A stretch of 64,000 nucleotides of DNA from Oscheius dolichura (taxonomy: Eukaryota > Nematoda > Chromadorea > Rhabditida > Rhabditidae). The stretch spans positions 8,866,001-8,930,000 of the forward strand of contig OW051497.1 of NCBI GenBank assembly GCA_932521035.1, in the 5' to 3' direction. The translations under genes and the position numbers were made by a program. The notes beneath the pieces were generated by a model that worked only from the letters and a program-made list of their open reading frames with translations, had not been told where the DNA came from and did no database searches. The first letter of the stretch is position 1, and every line of letters starts with the position of its first letter. Below are positions 58,883-64,000 of this stretch, in pieces.

Positions 58883-60243
58883 CTACACATGCATGCTCTG
58901 ATTCAGAACAGCCATAATCCCCGCTCCAAGTCCTACAAAAACAAGCTGTTTGAATGCTTGACGGCTGTCAGTTTCTTCATTCAGCTCCGGTAGTATTTGA
59001 GCAAGGGCAATATTAATAAATCCACCAGCCGTAAAAGGTAGTATCCAAGCGGCAGCAGAGAATTCTCCGCTGTGCATGAATAACGCGGCACATGCTCCGA
59101 GCACTCCTCCGGTGGCTGTGACCAACTAAAAGCAGGAAATAAAGAGAAAACCGAGAGAAAAGGTACCTGAGCTTTGATTGCATCGGATCTGTTGAAATCA
59201 GCCCTCAGAAGGATGGCAAAATCGCTGATTTCGTGGGGAATTTCGTGGAAAAGGATGGCAATTGTTGTGAGAACGCCGCACTAAAAGATTAATGGTAAAA
59301 AATAGCTTGTAACATTGACTAACCCTCGTAGAAACAAGGAAACTGGCTCCAACAGCGAGACCATGGGTGAAATTATCCATAACATTGGCAACGAGGTTCA
59401 TTAGAGCACAGATCTGAAAAGCGAAGTAAGCAAACTGTTTAAAAATGAAAGACAAAGTCTTCTAGGGAAAAGTTTTACCTTATGTTGGCTCTCTTCCGTC
59501 GAGGCGCAAAGCTTTTCCACGCAGAAACAGACAAGCAGTCCAGCAATTGTCCACATTCCTACTTGCGTCATGTCAACTGCAGAATATTTTTTAAAAATAA
59601 CAAGAAATATTTACCGTTGTAGGCGTTCCATGTCTCCGGAAGGAGGTGGAGGAAAACATCCCCTAGAAGACTGCCAACCGCAAAGGAAAGCATTAGGTTC
59701 AGCGTCCTCTTTCCATCTGAATAAACTCTGATATAAAATTTATGCCAAAATGTACCAGTTGTGTGGAGATATTCAGTGGTATTTGGTGGCAGCAGAAAAG
59801 CAGGAACTATTCCACAGCTGATGACCAAAGAACATCCTAACATAGACCACAGCCACGTTGATAAACTGACGCTTGGCTTCTCTACCTCTTTGAGGATTTG
59901 TGCAATTTCTGCCTGTTCCTTTTTCCTCCCATATTCAACCCTTAATTTATCTATTCAAAAAAGAATAAAAAATAAGACTAACTGGACGCTGTTTGTCTTC
60001 AAAGCGACGAGAATTCGTCTACCATCTGGGTCAATCAAGGCAACGGGAGTCTCGACCTCATTCTCAAACAACTGGTCATCAATAAGGCTACGTGCCAAAT
60101 GGCCGCTCAGATCAGGTCCGGCAGCTGGATGATTGTTACCTGAAGGAATATTAATAGACAGGCCATGGATATTGCTCACCAAGGTGGAGAAATTCTTGAC
60201 AAAAGGCAGCTGTCGCTGCCGTTAGCAGCAATGGCAACCTCAT
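58883..60243 (-). CDS. slc39a13: Zinc transporter ZIP13-like (SLC39 family)
   Basis: ZIP13 moves zinc out of early secretory compartments into the cytosol. Start ATG at 60243 gives a signal peptide (MRLPLLLTAATAAFCQ). A lumenal segment follows, with DLSGHLARSLIDDQ and PVALIDPDGRRILVAL. TM blocks are WLWSMLGCSLVISCGIVPAF, LNLMLSFAVGSLLGDVFLHL, GMWTIAGLLVCFCVEKL, then LVANVMDNFTHGLAVGASFL and TTIAILFHEIPHEISDFAIL, the metal-binding pair of ZIP TM4 and TM5. The last part, LVTATGGVLGACAALFM and WILPFTAGGFINIALAQILP, is very close to SLC39A13. ZIP7 is the nearest alternative, but the His-rich loops of ZIP7 are absent. Acceptor TTGTTGCAG just before the start suggests a 5' UTR intron or trans-splice site. 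Confidence 0.92.
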
Positions 60244-61554
60244 GCAAGTATTACAACCGTTCTGCAACAAAAAAATCTTTTAGAAATGATAATTTATGAA
60301 TGATTGGATAATTCTTATAAGGATATATCAAAGCAGATGAGATATGCCAATTCAGGAACCTTCCTAAGAGGGAGACAAAGCATGGGGAGCGAAACCAGTT
60401 GTAAGGACGGAGTGTGTAATGCGTCACGGCGCTAGCGGCACCCCGGCCAGCTGCTTCTTTACTTGACATTTCGAGACGTTTCTGGGCAACGGAATGCTTC
60501 AGTTTAAAGCGAATTTTACAAAAACCATTCATCCAAAATAACACTGTACCCCAAGAAAACGAAAGTTAAGAAATGAAAGACCGGCGGAGAGAGAGGTACG
60601 CGGTTCCACTGAAGGCGCATCTAACCTTTTTTCCTACAAATAATTATGATTAGGGGATAGAACAGGTTCGACAAGGGGCGAGGCGTATGCGCGATGCGGC
60701 CCAAGGAGGTCGCGGCAGGGGGGATATCGCGTCCTTTCGACCCCGAGGTTGCGCTATTCCAATGCTAATCTACAGAAGAAACTGGTGGCGATCATTCGAT
60801 GGACGCGTCGGAACAGTGTTTACGTATTCCTTTTAAACAAAGGCGAGCGGGAGAGAGAGGGAAGTTGCTTCTGCTGCTGGCAGTGGACTCAACTGACGCC
60901 TCTTATAATTAGTCGCTCTATTATCTCTTCGTTTTGTGTGTTGGCACAGCTGGATCGACAGGCAAGGAATTGCGAGAGCTGAGATTTCTGTGCCGGACAT
61001 CATATGATTGTTGCAAGGGTCGTAATGTTCCGGGGAAACATAGATCCTAATGGATCGGAATTGTTTAAAGGTTGTTGATGCGTTGCGGGCGGGCAAAGAT
61101 CTCAGAGTGAGAGGGGAGATACATAGCGATAATCCAGGAATGCGAATCAATGGCTAGCTATGTTGCTAGGCGGTTTCAGTTTTTGGTTGTTTATATCGAA
61201 AGATGCTTTCAGTCTGTGGGTGAATGTTCAGTCGAGAGGACAAAAACATAACCCAGCCGCCTGCCAAGGACACACGGGAGGGAACTGTCTCGTAGATTTT
61301 ACTGTCGAGTGGTCTAGGAGGGGGAAAACTCCGGTCCTCCCCGAGGATGAACTAATTGGGGAGACGGATCCAGTCAGCAACATTATTTATTTGGCAAAGA
61401 CATATACATTAAATAGCACAGAACCAGTATTTGGAATAGTTATTTGACGAGAGGTTCGGACATTCCCCCCACATACACCTTTCAAGGTGTTTAAGTACTA
61501 TGAGCTGATGGGCTGCGAGGAATAGATCCTCCACATTTTACATCTAAAAGCTCT
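60244..61554. other. Intergenic, no supported gene
   Basis: A 97-codon minus ORF (60251-60544) sits directly upstream of ZIP13 and probably lies in its outron or 5' UTR. A 95-codon plus ORF (61160-61447) is unsupported. Confidence 0.4.
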
Positions 61555-63868
61555 TCATAGTAGTCCAATGACGTGTGCACCTCGAGAGTGATCTTTCTCG
61601 TTCCAATCGGAGTCATATCTATCGGGTGAGTTGACCCCTTCACTGCTGTTCGACATCCATTCGCCGGAAGAGTCGACAGAATTGTAGGGACGAATCTGAA
61701 ATGTCTTTTTTGTGCTGGGCGGTGTGGTTGTTAGTTTGTGGTATTCTTGGCTGCTTTACAATAGGCGCCCCTTGTTCTTTTTCAAGCATAGAAGCAGCCT
61801 GCCACCCCCTATTGTGAGTGCGCATGGTAATATAGGCAGTTTGGGGACTTACGCAGTAGATGTAAGTTGATTCACAAATCTAGACATTTCATAGCGATTA
61901 AAAGAGCAACGAGCAATTCAACTGACCTTGTGATGAGCAGTGGAGATCTCAAGAGGTGTCAACGACGAAAGCAAATGGTTTTTCCTATTCATCTGGAAGA
62001 AATTGGACTATGAAGAAGTTTTAGAACCACTTACAGTTACAATATGAGCAATATTCTTCAAGAATTTAATAGTATCCTTGTCTTGATTTTGAGCAAAGTG
62101 GCCTAGTTCCGTCTGTACCTCGTCAATATCGTCCAAATCAGAGAGCTTGTTGACGAAGTCAGCCAAAGTACGTTGCTGGAAATGTTCCTGTCATAGGTAA
62201 CATCATAAATAGACTACCTTGATTATTCTCTCCTTCAAAGCGTCAATAATGTCAGTTTGAGCTTTGAATTGGTTCTCTAATTGTTCGTTGTAGACCTTTA
62301 ACTGGATCAAATCCTCTTGTAGGGCCTCGCTGAGTTTGGAGTCTTCTTCGCTCTTTTTGGCGCTTTCCAGGACCATCTAAAAGTAATTTTTGCATAGAAA
62401 AATTGGCGTTTCTTACCTCAAGTTTCTGGATCTTCTCAAGAGCATTGTTCAACCGGTAACGAGTCTCCTCATACCGTCTCTCCAGCTCGGTTCTAATAGA
62501 AGGCCGCTGTTCTTCCTTGAATTTCTCGTATTCAGCAGTAAGCTCGTGATGCTTGACCAGTAACTGAAAATGCTTTGTATACAAATAAACTGTAGCGCAT
62601 ACTTCCTCCTTTTCCCGTATTAAATTCTCTACAGTCGATTTAGCAGCCTCAAGTTGAGCTTTCGTCTCCGAGAGCTCCTGCTCTTTGTTGTTTTTCTGCT
62701 CCTGTTCCGTCTGAGCAGAATGCACCAGCTCTTGGAGATGGTTGTTCAATCCTTCCACCAGCTTTTTCTCCTTCTCCAAAGCGTTATCTTTGGTGGTGAG
62801 CTCAGATCTCATCTTTGCCAACTCCTTGGACAATGATTTCATCTCATTGTTCAACTAGAACAGATTACAGAATAAATGGGAAAGGAGTTTTTGACTTACA
62901 GAATTGCGGACACCATCCATCTCTATGAGCTTCTTGCGCAGATCCTCGACTTCAACTTGAAGCTCCTTCTTCTTCTTCTGTTTGGAATAAGAGTCTTCAA
63001 CTTGAGCCTGGAGTAGCTTGATTTTGTCTTCATAATCAGCAGACTTGGCTTGTTCCGAGACTGTGGAAGCAGTAATTTTCTAAAAACAGGCATACACAGA
63101 ACAATAAAGATCAGACTTACCTCCTCCAAGTTCTCGATGTACCCACAAGTCTTGCCCACAACTTGTCTTTGAGCAAGTCGGAGGTTTGGAGACTTTGTAA
63201 GCTCAGCGATGTCTTTCTTCAGAGCGGAAACCTCTTCAACTTTCTAAAATTATAAGTTTGTTCAGCAATAACGGAATTTAAACTAAGTCTCCTAGTTTGA
63301 TGGTCATCTCCACGTTGGCATCTTCGCAGCGGTAATCATCGGTATCCAACGATTGATCCTTCTTATCCAAAGATATGGACTGCTCCTGAAGGGAATACAA
63401 TCGTCTATAGTTTAGAAGAACTCCACTTCGCTCCGAGTTTCTTCCATTTCCAAGACTTGGAACTCCAAAAGCTCATTTTTGTCCTTAGAAGCGGCAATCT
63501 CCTGCTTCATGTCTTCGATCTTCTTTTCCAACTCCCGTATTTTCTCCTGCTGGGAAGCGACCAATGCCCTTAACTGGGCAGACTGTGCAATCTAAATCCC
63601 CCTTGTAGTGTAACATTTTTTGTACTACTGACCATCTCTTGGTCCCTTTCAATAATCAGCTGTTGTTGCTCTATAGTAGTGTGAGCACAGGCCAGCTGAT
63701 CTCGCAAAAGTGTCTCCTCACAAAGGCCCGTTGGTGTAAACTTCAGCTCCTCAAAATATAATTTTTTTCGGGTGGGCTGGAACAACTACTCACATTCAAC
63801 GCTCTTTGCAGCTCGGCGTTCTCACGATACAGGGCTTGATATGTGGTTTCAATATCCTTGTTGAATGA
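61555..63868 (-). CDS. Long coiled-coil protein, C-terminal part (5' end beyond window)
   Basis: At least ten exons, introns about 35-50 nt, with heptad-rich sequence almost throughout. In order they read DIETTYQALYRENAELQRAL, RDQLACAHTTIEQQQLIIER, KIRELEKKIEDMKQEI, NEMKSLSKELAKMRSEL, KSTVENLIREKEE, TELERRYEETRYRLNNALEK and KVYNEQLENQFKAQTDIIDA. A shorter acidic domain follows (LADFVNKLSDLDDIDEVQTE). The tail is polar (ASMLEKEQGAPIVKQPRIP, then RPYNSVDSSGEWMSNSSEG) and ends HVIGLL-stop. The first exon seen begins after CTATTTCAG at 63869, so more lies to the right. This looks like a structural or tethering protein (golgin, centrosome or kinetochore type); no specific family recognised. Confidence 0.8.
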
Positions 63869-64000
63869 CTGAAATAGGAGAAAAAATAAACAGGAAGAGT
63901 AACAAAGTGCGCGACTGAAAGTGAGAGACAGACGTGATGATCGACGAGATCACACGGTTCATTGGTTTTCGCGCCCTTCTAATTCCAATAATGACCTAAT

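Noticed and set aside
60251..60544. 97-codon minus ORF abutting ZIP13
   Set aside because: It runs through the splice acceptor preceding the ZIP13 start and most likely lies in the removed outron or 5' UTR intron.
63905..63925. GCGCGACTGAAAGTGAG, resembling the inverted-repeat element termini
   Set aside because: Only about 13 bases match and the palindromic core is missing; chance similarity.

Overview
The window is eukaryotic and looks like a nematode genome. Genes are broken by very short GT-AG introns, mostly 35-55 nt with TTTCAG or TTTAG acceptors. Several families read closest to nematode versions: a secreted Cys-type glutathione peroxidase with an NVATFCAYT active site, a dhs-type short-chain dehydrogenase, an rnp-6/PUF60 factor and serpentine chemoreceptor fragments. 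No species is named because nothing here is decisive. Exon structures were read by hand from splice sites and open frames; no search was run.

Left part (1-14.7 kb) is housekeeping and gene-dense. It holds the exocyst subunit SEC15 (minus, cut by the left edge), a possible unrecognised minus-strand gene near 2.4-2.7 kb, a CDC50/TMEM30 flippase partner (plus), the splicing factor PUF60 (minus), the nucleolar RNA kinase NOL9/GRC3 (plus, divergent from PUF60), an unknown acidic-tailed protein, an F-box-like protein and a possible 51-residue small protein.

The middle-left part (15-28 kb) is poor in intact genes. It carries a decayed tandem array of exon-intron modules (15.4-17.3 kb), an orphan minus-strand exon, a diverged three-copy repeat (17.8-18.4 kb), one basic protein of unknown function (22.8-23.45 kb) and a nested minisatellite (24.2-24.56 kb).

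The centre (27.9-38.0 kb) is the most striking part. An EGF-domain single-pass membrane protein, built like an EGF-receptor ligand precursor, is followed on the same strand by a tandem array of four-TM claudin-like genes: seven intact and two broken. Two neighbours share a TATA-like TTATAAGGC element just upstream.

The right part (39-64 kb) mixes ordinary genes and debris. There is a sulfotransferase with a hydrophobic leader, a secreted glutathione peroxidase, two halves of a seven-TM chemoreceptor on opposite strands, a fatty-acid/sterol hydroxylase (minus), an inverted-repeat element of about 2.3 kb, a short-chain dehydrogenase (plus), a ZIP13-like zinc transporter (minus) and a long coiled-coil protein running towards the right edge (minus).
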